Positions 28,557 to 40,500 are shown, counted from the stretch's first letter. The stretch is 64,000 nucleotides of DNA from Sisyra terminalis (GCA_958496175.1 OY292276.1:16014001-16078000), one strand, 5' to 3'. A program made the numbers and translations. The notes: a model not told the origin generated them from the sequence alone.

Positions 28557-28799
28557 ATCTTTACCATTAGTTTCCAATCTTCAATGAACCATCATGTTTT
28601 CTCATCTTGAAAGGAACATTTCAGTTAGTTATATGATAGGTGATTGATTCAATTTCTTAACGGAATATATCAATGACTTCATACTTCGTTTTAAGCCATA
28701 CTCTTTTCGCCTCCATCTATCTTGGAAGTCACTATCTCGTCCACAGGAAACTCCAGTGCTCCAGGGGATGATCAAAGTATATAAACCTGAAAAACCAAT

Positions 28800-28825
28800 G
28801 AGATCCTTGCCATGACAAGGATCTC
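28800..28825. repeat. Perfect 10-bp hairpin
   Basis: GAGATCCTTG, a 6-nt loop CCATGA, then CAAGGATCTC. The stem is perfect and unusually G+C-containing for this region. It lies in a slightly G+C-richer stretch (about 28690-28830) just downstream of the miniature hAT. The function is unknown. Confidence 0.6.
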
Positions 28826-29931
28826 AACTGGAATTATATCACCTTCTAAATTTGTTTTAGTGCCTTTGATTTACAGTCCTCATAAGCTAACAGAATCCTC
28901 AAAGATACAATTTTTTTTTGCTATAGTATACACTCTTATATTTTGGTATGTTTTGGTTTAATGAATTTTTAACATTAATTAGTTATTCTTAGTAATAAAA
29001 GCTCTGCAAAGGCAAATAAGGATTATACATATCATATCATATCAAATCTATATAATAATTCATACCATAGAAGAAACTCTTTTATCCTTTAGAAAAATTT
29101 ACGAACAATCACATTAAACTACAATTCAAATCGTCAAAAATATAATATCACTAATATCATTGAGAATTATTCTAAGTTTAAGTTTCATAGTTAAAATTTT
29201 AAAGTTTTTACACACATTGAATATTACTGCGTATATAACACTATACTTTCAGTTAAATGATGAGACCTTTATTTTTAATAATCTTAGGGGTAGAGTTACG
29301 TCAAAAATAGGAACCATTAGTCTTTATTATTACTAAAGAATTCTTTATTAGCATTTTGACTTTCGGAGAAGAAAAAATTTTTGGTGAATTTCATTTAACT
29401 ATTATTTTTTGAAGTTTTCAAAATATTTACTATTATTAATAAAGTACTTTTATTTTAATATATTTATAAATCATGCACTATGTATTACTATCAACCAATA
29501 AAAAAAATTATGACTTTCAACCTTTATAACAATATACATGGTGTGGAAAATTATAAAGTTCATGTAATCAAGGGAAAAACTTTTGCTTTTTAAGCAAAGA
29601 TACTATCCAAATATACCCAAAAAACAAGACAAAATCAATGCTGGTTCATAACAAAAAAAATTTTTGCAAATACATAAAAAAATCAAAGAATTTGATTATT
29701 GTAGGTTTAATTATATGACAAAAATGTATAAGCTTGTTGTCTATAAGGGATTAAACCCCTCAAAATCTACTCATTTCTAAACCTTTAACATGAACTTTTT
29801 GAATGTGATTAAAAAAGTTTTACTTTTTATTAAAATGAAATTTCAAAATGCGTTACATAATCGTGGTTATCAAAGCCAAAAGTTTTAGTCATTTAATATT
29901 TTTTAATTTTGAAAATGATTATATTGATAAT

Positions 29932-30000
29932 CAGGCTGGAATACCCTTTAGGCGAAGTAAGCAATTGCCTACGAATCTCAAGCTTTTAATAGTCCTGAAA
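29932..30000. repeat. Possible hAT-type repeat fragment
   Basis: GGCTGGAATACCCTTTAGGC followed by GAAGTAAGCAATTGCCTACG resembles the interior of insect hAT miniatures (CCATTAGGCGAACTAGGCAATTGCCTAGGG type), and is loosely related in style to the GGCTGAAGCCTAGGGTGGCA segment in the element at 55696. No ends or target duplication were identified. Confidence 0.35.
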
Positions 30001-30137
30001 CAATAACATGAATGAAGAGATTTCAATTATAGCAAAGATTATTTGATTGCAGTCTTAATCAATCTTACGAAAATCAAATTTGTAAAAATAAAACATTTCT
30101 AAAATTGTTATGTAATAAAATAATAATCAAATCATAT

Positions 30138-30440
30138 TCATCATCAAATTAGATTTTTTTGCTAACTTTGAAGAGTTATACTGTGTATACTATATAAAAT
30201 ATTTTGTGTTCTTATTGAAGTAATAAATAAAAACTTATGTAATAGTGACTCATCACATAGCAGTTACAGAGCAATCCAATACTACTTGGTGACCATTGAG
30301 GAAGTATGCTTGGCAATTGAAATATGTGTCTGGGCAATACGTCAGTAATATATTGGTTGGAACTTTTGATCCTTATGTTTAAAATTTACTTTTGCTAATT
30401 ATAATACTTAAATAAGACCACAATATGATTTATTTGTCTT
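30138..30440 (+). repeat. Copy 1 of a dispersed Penelope-like repeat (degenerate)
   Basis: This segment aligns by eye, in the same orientation, with 57040-57375. Shared stretches include GAGTTATACTGTG/AATAGTTATACTGTT, CATCACATAG, TTACAGAGCAATCCAATACT versus TAACAGAGCAATCTAATACT, GCTTGGCAATTGAAATA versus ACTTGGCAATCAAAATA, CAATACGTCAGTAATA versus TAATACGTCAGCAATA, and AGACCACAATAT at the end. This copy lacks about 70 bp present in the other, including its left inverted-repeat arms. Presence in two places marks it as a transposed family. Confidence 0.75.
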
Positions 30441-33270
30441 GTATAAAATACATCCATATTGTTTAAACCGGTATTGTTGGTAAGGAACTAAATCTACAAC
30501 TTTGTATTAAATTTTCGTACTTGTTTTCTTCAATTATTTTAGAATTATAAAGTATTTATTTGGACATTGTAATTAAAACTTGATCCAGAAAAAAAATATT
30601 TTGATCACTTTTTCAAAAGTATTATCTTCAAAACTTTAAATTTTAAAACTTTATGTGCAATTTTAACTAGAATTATACCTTTCACGACAAACATTTACAC
30701 TATAATTTGATAAAAGCCTTATGAAGCATATATGTACTTTACAAATTGTTTTAGAAAACAGTAATATTTGCCGTGTACATTAAATGTTTGAATAGCAACT
30801 CTCGTTTGAACAATGTTTGAATATTTGTTAAATATAGTAAAAGCGAATTGTGATGTTAGTATGAAACGCTCGATTTCAAGTCATTTCAATTGACTCAGTC
30901 CTATTGTAAACGTCTTAAATTGTTTAGTTTCATACATTTGTTTCACATTTTGTGAAACATTAAGCACGAAACATATTTAATTAAGTTCGAAAAATGTTTT
31001 CGGTAAATTAGTTTCAAGTACAAGCATATGTCTCTACAAATTAAATTACAATCTAATGAATTGTAGGAATCGAATTTAAATTTGCTAAAGTGTTAGAATA
31101 CTACCGAATATAAATAAATGCTTGAAATCGTGCTTGAAATGTATAATCTTAATCTTAATTATTTTTATAAAATTAACTCAAAAATTAAATATCAATTTTT
31201 CATTTTTTTCAATTAATAAATACATTCTCCTAAAACCTAATGATCAATAGACTGATAGCAATTTCTTTGTTTGAATTTAAAGTCGCAAATAATTCACAAC
31301 TCAAAGAAAAGTGTTCTTCACTTCATTTTATTATTGTGACACTTTAAATGTTAGCTTACAAAAAAAAAGTTCAGGTATTAAATTTGATTTTTTTTTCGTA
31401 AGCCACAAGAGAATGTAATTCTTTAATAATTCTTCATTTGAGTTCTTTTCACGTAATCTATCTTTGCTGACTTACAAAAATGATTGTGTAAAATATTAAG
31501 CTTTTGAGGTTTAAAAAAAATAATTTTATTTTACTTACTTTTAATTCAATTATGCCTAACTAAAACAAATTTTATTGTTATTAAAAAAATATTTTTAGAA
31601 AGAATGTTTAACTTGGAAACAGTTACGGTTGAAATAGCACAATATTAATAATGAAAATTTTAATTTTTTCTGAATGATTAAATGAAAGAAAATACATTAA
31701 GAAGAGATATCGCCTGTATTCTGGTTTAATTTATTGATACCAGGTCGAACAATATCTATATTAACTACCATTATAATCAAAGATAAATGTAACAAATCAT
31801 AAAGTCGGTGGTACGATTCATAAAATATTTAGTCGTTTTGTCTCTAGACGATATATGTAAGTCGTTTTGAAACTTCCATTAATACTGTCCTACAAGAATT
31901 ATTATGTTATGCAATGCATGTACGTAATGAAGCGAATGGAACTCAATCAACCCCTATAGTTAGCATAAAATAATTACCCGCAAGAGAGGAATCTAATAAT
32001 AGATCGTTCATATCAATCATCATAGTGAAGATATCTTTATTACACTATTGATTTTCTTGATTAACCACTATTATCTAATTCTAATAAAGCCCTATCATGG
32101 AAGGTTAAATTATTTATCAATCCTATCATAAATCTTCAATATTAATGTCAAGTAGACAGAAGGACTACAGACTAATTTGTTTAAATCTAGAACAATTCAA
32201 TTTTAAAATAAAGAATGCTGTTGTGGCCATGGAAAATTCCATTTGGCCCATTATCTTAGCTGGATATATAATTAAAATTGTGATGTTGTATAGTGGGTTT
32301 ATTCTCATTACCAGTGCTCTCTAAATTATGAGATGTTATTATAACTTAGAAGCAGAGAAAGTTTAGTTGAATATTACTCTGTCAAGCTCGTATGTTCATC
32401 TTTAACGACGCTTCAATTCTTACAACGCGTGAATCTTATGATTATTATACTAAATACTGAACAAAATATTCTCATATTACATTATAAATGAAATTTCTCA
32501 AATGTAAAATTGTGTAAACGAATCATATTATATTTATCGTGATGTTTTTAGTAAGGGTTAATAAAGATAATGTATGAAGTGACGGTGTAAACATTTGAGC
32601 TTTTGCAAAATATAATAAGCTAATAATTTAATTTTGGTTATTATTTCAATGTTCCACCCAAAAATATAAATTAAGGGCAGTGAAGAAAGTTAAAACATAA
32701 AAGTAAATGTACAGTAAAATAAATGAAAACAGTAGTATTATAAGCGAACTGCACTATGAATAGTTTACATAAGTAATCTCCAAACTATCATACTGTTAGT
32801 ATGAAATAGATAAAACAGAAAAACCAAATTAAAATTTGTTTCATATAAATTGCGATATATGCTCAGCAAGTACGTAATTCATACAAACAACATAATATAT
32901 ATAATGCTAGCGTTTTTATAATTCTAAATATATTTTTTTTCAAAATCTGATATTCAAGTTCAATTACAGTCTAACAATTTCATCATATTCATTTTTAATC
33001 ATTTATGTATTTAAAGTGCCGCAAAAATGTTCAACGTGAGTAAATGAATGGAATAGAGCTCAAATAAAATGAATATTCAATAATTTGAACGCGAAAATGT
33101 ATTCATAGCATTCATGGTATAAAAGGTTCTCTTCGTTTGAACGTAAATGATGTGAAAAAAATTAATGGATCATGAACAATTTTATAACGTGACTACTATT
33201 TACCTACTTACTTGCTATATATAAAAAAATGTTATTTGATTGATTATATATACATACATTTTTTTTTCAG

Positions 33271-33439
33271 GGTATCAACTACGATTCTCCTCGTGGTGGA
33301 GTTAGTGTTATCACGGAAAAGGGAGACATCACTGTTAGTTACTTGTTGGTACAACGTGCACGTGGACCGGATTCCGGAAAATACACGTGCAATCCTTCCA
33401 ACGCCAATAGTAAAACAGTTGTCGTTCACGTTTTGAATG
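33271..33439 (+). CDS. dpr-like: dpr-family protein, exon for the second half of Ig domain 2
   Basis: The exon follows a strong polypyrimidine tract and CAG, and opens in phase 0 with GINYDSPRGGVSVITEKGD, a hallmark Dpr segment. Next come SYLLVQRARGPDSGKYTC, with the Tyr-corner motif and second Ig2 cysteine, and then NPSNANSKTVVVHVLN, the last strand of the domain. It ends at AATG|GTATTA, leaving one base (phase 1) that joins GA of the next exon to give Gly-Glu-His-Pro. The start Gly differs from the usual hydrophobic residue before I/V-N-Y/F-DSPRGG, but the splice site is unambiguous. Confidence 0.94.
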
Positions 33440-34709
33440 GTATTAAAACATTTAACTTTTTTAACAAATATTGCATGACTTTACATTTATAAAATATGAT
33501 GCCTTATCTATGTATACATTTTACAGTGAAACCCATTTTAATTGGGCTGAATCAATCGGTCCTAAGATTAATCAACTTACCTATTTCATGAAAGTAAAAG
33601 TATAAAACAAAGGGTATTGGATAAGCTTTAGTAATCAGTTTAAACAATTATAAATCAGTTTTTAAACGACTTTCTTATTCTTCAATTAAAGGGTATGAGC
33701 TCGCGACGGCCAGATCTTCGTTATTTTATAAGACCTGAAAGTTTCTTTGCACATTTCCCTAACATAGATAAGAAATATCAGTGACTATGGAGTTTGGATG
33801 GTGGTTTACTTTGACAAGAAAGACATAGGAATAGTGTATAAAATAAAATCACCCTTTCGTCTTAGTATAAAGTTTAGTTTTTCTACATTTTCTTCTCAAT
33901 AATATAAAAAAACCATATCCTCCATTGCCAGACACTTAGTTCGGTTTCAACCCACTGCCAGACACCGCTATACTTTATTAAATTATTTTTACTTAAATCA
34001 TAAGCTGATTTTATATTCGTTTCTTGAGTAACTATCGCATTGAAACTCTGCCGTAGGTGGGAGCGTGAGGCGATATATATTGAAGCTAGTGAGAGAGAAA
34101 TAGAGTTAGTATAATTTAAATAGTTTTCGCCACAACTAAGATGGATATTTACATAACAAATTTATTTTTCCATTGAATTTCAATGCGTCTGGAAAATCTA
34201 TCAAAATTGTCCGGCTACTAAAATAACAGCTTTAAATAATTGTTCATGTATTATTTATTTAATTCAGCTTTTATACTATGATATTAGTAAAACTAAAATT
34301 TATTAAATCTTAGGGGTGTTTGACAGTGGTTAAAACCGTACTTAGTATCCGGCAATAGAAGACGTAATTTCTAATATTGTTCCGATGAAAGTATGAAAAA
34401 TTGATCTTTATATTTTACGAAAGTGAGCTTCTATTTAAAGAATCTATAAATTTCTTACCTACCAAAGTAACCACTATCTAAACCCCCTAACCACTGATAG
34501 TTCTTACTTAAATTGGAAACATGCACAAAAAAATTTTCAGCTTTTATAAAATAACGAAGGTCAGGCCCTCGCGGCCTCTTTGTCTATAAAATTTTAATAT
34601 TAATCACTTGATTTAATTAAAATTTAATTTTAAAAATTCACAAACTTTAATACTTTTTTGTAAACATGTTCACAAATAATTTACAGGGGCAAACGGAAAA
34701 AAATAATTT

Positions 34710-36299
34710 TTACTTTGATTGAGGTCGGTAACTTTTTGGAGAGCTTGGATCTTTACCCGGTTTATGGATTGGTATTACTATCGCCTTTTTCCAGTTTTGA
34801 GGGAAAATTTGGTAGTTCCAAATATAATTAAAAAGGTCTAGAATGTATTTTATAGCCTTTTCCGGAAGATTTTTTAGTAGGATGTTGGGAATATTGTCAG
34901 GTCCCGGGGCAGTATTTCCAGCTAGAGACAATGCCGTCTTAAGTTCATGCATAGTGATGTTGCGATTTATTGGATTCGTATTGTCATATGTATCCAATTC
35001 GTCCATTTCATCATTTACTTCCTGTTGGTACTGGAGGAATTGCTCACTGTAGTTATTTGAGCTGGAGTTAGCCGCAAAAGCGTTTACCAATATTGCGGAA
35101 GTAATTGATGGATTTTGGGTAAGCTCTCCATCGTCATTTTCCAAGATTATAGGACTATTATGATTTTTTAACCCTTTAATTATTTTGATTTTCTTCCACA
35201 TTTCGGATGTGCTTGTGTGGACATTTATAGATGCTATGAAGGTTTCCCAGGCTTTGATTCTACTTTCCTTAAGTATTCGTCTAGCAATAGCCCGTTTTTT
35301 CTTGTAATCAATTTTAAGCAACTCTTTGGCTTCTGGCGTGGAATTTTTCCGATACTTTCGGAATGCCTTCTTAGATTCTTTAACCGCTGTTTGGCAGGCA
35401 GGATTCCACCATGGGACAGATCTTTTCCGTAGGTAGCCGTTGGTTTTTGGAATAGCGGAGTCGGCAGCTGTTATAATCAGTTCCGTGAATTTATGAAGAA
35501 TGTTATCGATTGTGTGACTGTGGGGAAGGGATAAATTTATGAGGGATGCTATATTTTTCCCAATAATGCTTCTAAATAGTTCCCAATTGGCCTGATTGTA
35601 TTTCCATTTTTTTGGGATCGTGGTTGGATGGAAGTTATGATCACTTTGAGAATTAATTGTTATAAAAATAGGGAAATGATCGCTGTCGTATAGATCCTCG
35701 GTGGGAGTCCAGGTAGTTTTCAATATAAGGGATTTATCTATAATACTCAGATCAATGTTGCTGGTTGTACCAGTGGAAACGTTGAAGTGAGTTGGTTTTT
35801 CGGAGTTTAAAAGAGCAAGATTGCTTTCGTTTTGTAGCCAGTCAGCGATGATATGACCTCTTTGGTCGCATCTATGGGAATTCCAAAAGAAGTGGTGGGC
35901 GTTAAAATCGCCGACCAGTATTACTGGTTTTGGTAACTGGGCGACTAGGTCTTCAAGGATATTTAAACTGAGGTCAAAGCTGTTTGGTATGTAAATATTG
36001 CAAATTGTCGCTTTAAAAGGATACTTTATAGTTACCGCAACTGCTTCCAGGTTAGTTCTAATTGGCACCTCTGTTGGTAGGGCTGCTGGTTGAATAAAAG
36101 AAGCGACTCCTCCACTGGCTCTAAGTGCTTGCACTCGGTTCTTTTTAAACGCTTGATATCCTTTTACTGTAGCACATTGATCTTGAGTGAAATTAGTTTC
36201 TTGTACACAGATAACATAAGGGTTTTTTTGGTGAATGATCACTTTTAATTGCTCCAATTTCGCAAAGTAGCCATTCATGTTCCATTGTAGGATTAGCAT
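34710..36299 (-). CDS. LINE ORF2, endonuclease plus truncated reverse transcriptase
   Basis: A 529-residue frame. Residues 1 to about 220 form an apurinic-type (exonuclease/endonuclease/phosphatase fold) endonuclease: QWNMNGY at 5-11, the catalytic Glu in QET at 33-35, GDFN at 130-133, SNIDLSI at 180-186 and SDHFPI at 206-211 carrying the conserved Asp-His pair. A linker with VPWWNPAC near 295-302 follows, as in Jockey/I-type ORF2. The RT starts near 463 (APGPDNIP, then NWKKAIVIPIHKPGKDP and SYRP at about 523-526), where it is cut off: the expected I-S-L-L after SYRP is replaced by QSK and a stop. The FADD catalytic motif is absent, so this copy could nick DNA in principle but cannot copy RNA. 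Loss of the 3' side is unusual, since LINE copies normally lose their 5' side. Confidence 0.92.
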   Translation of the reverse strand: MLILQWNMNGYFAKLEQLKVIIHQKNPYVICVQETNFTQDQCATVKGYQAFKKNRVQALRASGGVASFIQPAALPTEVPIRTNLEAVAVTIKYPFKATICNIYIPNSFDLSLNILEDLVAQLPKPVILVGDFNAHHFFWNSHRCDQRGHIIADWLQNESNLALLNSEKPTHFNVSTGTTSNIDLSIIDKSLILKTTWTPTEDLYDSDHFPIFITINSQSDHNFHPTTIPKKWKYNQANWELFRSIIGKNIASLINLSLPHSHTIDNILHKFTELIITAADSAIPKTNGYLRKRSVPWWNPACQTAVKESKKAFRKYRKNSTPEAKELLKIDYKKKRAIARRILKESRIKAWETFIASINVHTSTSEMWKKIKIIKGLKNHNSPIILENDDGELTQNPSITSAILVNAFAANSSSNNYSEQFLQYQQEVNDEMDELDTYDNTNPINRNITMHELKTALSLAGNTAPGPDNIPNILLKNLPEKAIKYILDLFNYIWNYQIFPQNWKKAIVIPIHKPGKDPSSPKSYRPQSK

Positions 36300-36302
36300 A
36301 AT

Positions 36303-37535
36303 TTATGTTGTGGTAGGGTGTCCCAGATCTTGAAGCCTTTTCAGTAACCTTGTTACTCGGTTTTTTTGGCTTCGACTCATTTTATTATACATCACTTTGC
36401 ACATGTCTATTAAACCTGATGTATCGCTTGTGTACTCCTTGATTAGTTCATCGATATTCTGTCTACCTTGAACTACATCGAGTAAGCTTTTCAATTGGTT
36501 AACACTAATTGGGAAACTGGTGTTGGGATCGGTAGGGTTGAATTCTTTTTCTAGGTCTGCCCAGATTGTGTCATTGTTTTTTTCGTTTTCGATCTTTTCT
36601 ACCTTTTTTGTTTTTTTCCTCGTCTTGGTATGGGTCTGGCCCTCATCCTGGGTTGATCCATCTTCCATCTCACTGTCAGTCCCATCTGATATTGTCTCAT
36701 CGCCTCTGATTATGTCCATATATGTTCTGGTATCTTCGATACTATTACCGTCGGCTCTGGTTTCAGTTACTTCTACGGAACTCGAACTTGAGGCTCTTGG
36801 CCTCTTCCTGTTTTCTTCGGTTGTGCCTCCTTCCTGTGTTCCTCTTGCGCTGGCCTGGATCGGGTCTGGCTCGGTTGGATCATTTATTTGGTCGATTTTA
36901 TCTTCATTGACGAGCACTGTGCGTTTCACCGCCGCACTGTAAGATGGGGACTTTTTTGGGCAAAGTGCTATTAGATGGTTTAAACCACCACAGTAAGAAC
37001 AGGTTTTGGGTTGTCCTTCGTAGATAACCAGCCCTTTTGCTCCATTTATTGAAATGAAGGATGGTATATGATCTTTTAGAATAACTTTTATCCTCCGATT
37101 ACCATTTTTTACAGGTTGACTTGTTTTTATCATGTTTTTGGACCAATATTCATCATTAATTTCGATAATCTGTCCGTATTTGCTCAGATGTTTGACAATG
37201 TCGTCGTTAGTTGTTTCAAACGGTAATCTGGATATTCTAATTATTTTAAAGCCAACACTGGCTAGTTCAATTTTCATATTTATTATTTCACCATTCCCTG
37301 TTTTTATTTTGCTCGTTGCCTTGCTTTTTTCTATGATTTCCAAACATATTCTTGATTCGTTTAGTTTGATAAACACACCGTTCGGTTCAATTTGTATTCC
37401 GACAATCTCATTTTCTAGACTTGGTCGAACTTGTTTTAATTCCGAGTTGATCCAATTTAGAATTTCTTTGGCATTTGGTTTTAATGTATCTTGATGGCCG
37501 AAACTACACCATAAGGTGTTAGTACGTTGTGCCAT
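36303..37535 (-). CDS. LINE ORF1, gag-like nucleic-acid-binding protein
   Basis: A 410-residue protein starting at ATG 37535-37533 (MAQRTNTLWCSFG), preferred over a non-ATG extension because an in-frame ATG sits there after an untranslated leader. Residues about 95-155 (FKIIRISRLPFETTNDDIV, KYGQI) look like the RRM-like region common in LINE ORF1. A single CCHC zinc knuckle follows at C179-x2-C182-x4-H187-x4-C192. Residues about 215-340 are acidic and Ser/Thr-rich, with a basic cluster RKKTKK, and the C-terminal part is helical and charged. Such proteins bind the element's RNA and form the RNP used in retrotransposition. The stop TAA is followed by ATT and then the ORF2 ATG in the same frame, so ORF2 is probably translated by termination-reinitiation. 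Confidence 0.9.
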   Translation of the reverse strand: MAQRTNTLWCSFGHQDTLKPNAKEILNWINSELKQVRPSLENEIVGIQIEPNGVFIKLNESRICLEIIEKSKATSKIKTGNGEIINMKIELASVGFKIIRISRLPFETTNDDIVKHLSKYGQIIEINDEYWSKNMIKTSQPVKNGNRRIKVILKDHIPSFISINGAKGLVIYEGQPKTCSYCGGLNHLIALCPKKSPSYSAAVKRTVLVNEDKIDQINDPTEPDPIQASARGTQEGGTTEENRKRPRASSSSSVEVTETRADGNSIEDTRTYMDIIRGDETISDGTDSEMEDGSTQDEGQTHTKTRKKTKKVEKIENEKNNDTIWADLEKEFNPTDPNTSFPISVNQLKSLLDVVQGRQNIDELIKEYTSDTSGLIDMCKVMYNKMSRSQKNRVTRLLKRLQDLGHPTTT

Positions 37536-40500
37536 TTTATCTTTGTTTATCAAAAACAAAAACCGAACACTTTTCAATCACCAAACAATTGAACAAAAAA
37601 ATTTCGACTATCCATGATATGTCATTTTCTATAATACTATTCATTTTGTGATAAATAAATCGGAAAGTCTATAATGTATATGTTTGTTAAATGGTACATA
37701 GCAATAGGGTATATTTATATAGCTTTAGAACACAGATTTGCAGATTTATTTACTTATTTATTTATTTATTCTTTTACTTCTGGTGGAAAGTCTATAGAGA
37801 TGCATCTGTTTATAGAACCAGAAGAACTACAAAATTTACTCAAAAAAATATAGTTTGTAAACTTAATATTATATACTTTTAATTTTACTTTCTGCACCAA
37901 AAAGTTTGGTTGGATTATACTATACACATCTTTCTTAATGATTCAATAAAATAAAATAAAAATTGATCTTTTATTATTGCCTTTTAAACGATAAAATACC
38001 CGATTATTTGCAAACTAACGTGATACATCCAGTATCATTAAAATTATTGAGAGAAAAAACGTTCATATTCACTTATTGAATATTTTTTCATACTTTCAAA
38101 AAAATGTATAAGTTAAAGACAATTTTCTTTTTATTATCTGCCTAACGACAGATCAAGTTTTTACAACGTTTGGATCCTTCTTTTCAACGTTATTTATATT
38201 TGGCATGGTTTCCTAAATCACGATTAACTAGATCTACTAGGTCATTTTTTAATTTTTTCACATATTTGCTTGAAGATGGAAATTCGTTCTAAAATCGTCT
38301 TCGAATTTGACACAAATTTATTTTGACCGCGCAAGAAATGTAAGTCTACGAAACGTTATTCTTATAAAGCTCTTAAATAATGAAATCTCGAATTTACCAG
38401 TTCATCACAAAATAAGTTCTGAAAAAAAATCCTCAAATAATGAACCTGCCAAATGAGATGTAGATCTTTATATCAAACATACAAAAGCCTTTAAGTAGAA
38501 AAGGCTTTCTTGAAGAAAAAATCAAATTTTCACGAGAATTTGGAATAACTGGTAAAAATCTAGAATGTATCAAGCCCAAATATGAGAGGTTTCACTGTAT
38601 GTATAGAATGTGTAATACATAACATCTAACAATTAACTCACCTACGTGAAAGCCAACTTGTTGATAACTAATATATTAGATTATAATATTTTAAAGCCTA
38701 TCAAATTTTGAAACTAATTGAAACGTATTTAATCATATAAGATTATATACCATACCTATAATTCTGCTGTTTATCTTGCAGACGTTTTATTTTGTACACC
38801 AAATAATGCGAGCTTTTGTTTTATCATATTTGCTGTGTAAATAGTATATAAAAAGTGTTTGTAATTTTTTATGCATAGTTCGTGAATGACGTACATAAAT
38901 ATCTACAATAGCGACGAAGTTATTAACAGAAATAGTATTTGTTAAAAGCTCTTATAGTTTCTTTACCAATCCTTATGCCATTGTAACAAACCTATTGAAA
39001 GTTCGTATAGTGCAGATTTACCTTTGTTTAGGTCTTTTGTTAGCACACGATTGAATCTCGAAGTGTCTTCTCCCCGAATAAAAAATTTTCAATTATGTTC
39101 GTCTCAACTATTTGTCGACAAACGAAATAATGCATTCGAATTGTAGTTTCTATCACGATATTTTCTTTTGTGCTTAACTTATGTTCAGTATTGTTCGTTA
39201 AATTGGATTTAATTAAAAACAAATCTATTAGATTTTATGTTTTACGTAGAATATAGAAAAATAATGTTTTCATCAAATAAATGTTATAATGGTTTTATAA
39301 ATTACAATTTCACTTATAAGCTTTTAAGTTCAAAATCTTAACCACTTGTCCAGCGATGCATACGTCATTCTTCTTCTTTGAACTTCGTTATTTTAAATCG
39401 ATGACAGTATAAATAAAATTGAGAAATTTAAGGTTACTGATTTTAAATCAGTTGGTTGCCTTATTCCTATTTTAAAAAAAAAAATAACTGTGCCTATTTA
39501 ATATCCAAAAAACTAAAAATAAGTGACAAGAACTATGCTTTAATGTAATTAATTACTAGAAAAAGTATTAAAATGTAATAGATTTGTGCAGTTAAAAAGA
39601 CATAGCTGTAGAACAAAAATGGGCTAAAATTTAAATTTTTCATTATTTGGATGTCAAAGTTTGAAACAATGGTCCTTATTTTAGCTACATTATCGAAGAA
39701 TAAATGCCGTTCCTTAGCTTTTGATGTATAACATATAATTAAAATTATTCATTTTTATAGCTTTAATTCAATTTAAACTATTTTGGTTGATAATTTTACC
39801 TTATTTTTGTCAATTCCTTGTGCAATCTTAACACAAAATTGGTTGCTTTTTTCAATGGTAGATATAATAAGGAATTTGAAAGAGAACCAATTGTTAAATT
39901 GAAACAAAAAACTTAAATTTTTCAAGATATTATTACATCTTTTTTGTTTTATTTGCTAAGTTATTAAATTTACAAGACACTTAACATATCTTTTTAAAGA
40001 ATGACATTTTTTCCCTTTGAGGTTCAAAAGGACTTGAAAAATATTAAATAAAAACAGTTAAAACTTATTAATGTTATATTTTTTTTGAAATATACAAATA
40101 TTTACTTCAAAGTCAAGATTCAAATAAACGAAAAAATACCTTCTTTGATGTACTTAAAACATTTACGATTCTGCAAACAAAAATTTCGTTTCTTTGAATG
40201 TAGACTATTATAACAAAAATGTTGTCTTTAATTTGGACACTGAAGGAACAAAAAATTAATTGCATATTATCTACTAAAATTTCAATCATAACATTAAAGA
40301 ATATGGTTATCTCAGCTTAATTTCAATAAACATATATTGATTTTAAAGACGACATATTTGAATTAATCTATTTTCCATTAATCCATTTTTTTGAAGAACA
40401 TTAAATATATTCATTTCAAAGTCAATGCATGTATTTCCGTGAACAATTTCCTGTTTTCTTTTTATGGAAAGCTTTTTGTTTTTGAAAAGTAAAGACAAGC

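Larger units (their letters stand above)
19851..33270 (+). other. Largest dpr intron, repeat-rich in part
   Basis: A 13.4-kb phase-0 intron between GTAAGA and TTTTTTTCAG (33261-33270). It contains the Jockey RT relic at 20975-21310, a 1.2-kb repetitive block near 21510-22680, a more G+C-rich open island at 23752-24048, a nested-palindrome element at 26067-26240, a perfect 10-bp hairpin at 28800-28825, a miniature hAT at 28431-28556, a repeat fragment near 29932-30000 and one copy of the Penelope-like repeat at about 30138-30440. An (ATATC)n run lies near 29029-29047. The rest is unremarkable A+T-rich sequence. Confidence 0.7.
34710..37600 (-). mobile_element. Non-LTR retrotransposon (Jockey/I group), 3'-truncated
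   Basis: Two consecutive intact frames on the minus strand (ORF1 37535-36303, ORF2 36299-34710) form the standard layout of an apurinic-endonuclease LINE. Both are free of stops and frameshifts over about 2.8 kb, so the insertion is young compared with other repeats here. Its base composition is visibly less A+T-biased than the surrounding intron. The element stops abruptly just after the first conserved block of the reverse transcriptase, so the catalytic core, the C-terminal region and the 3' end are missing. A 5' untranslated leader of perhaps 50-70 bases precedes ORF1; its exact start is uncertain, and no target duplication was identified. Confidence 0.9.

Noticed and set aside
34684..34700. 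CAGGGGCAAACGG beside the LINE breakpoint, considered a hAT end causing the truncation
   Set aside because: The spacing between CAGGGG and GCAAAC is wrong for a hAT terminus, and no partner end or target duplication was seen.
36520..36942. 140-codon + strand frame rich in Ser/Val/Leu
   Set aside because: It lies entirely antisense to the LINE ORF1 coding sequence and mirrors its acidic, Ser/Thr-rich region.
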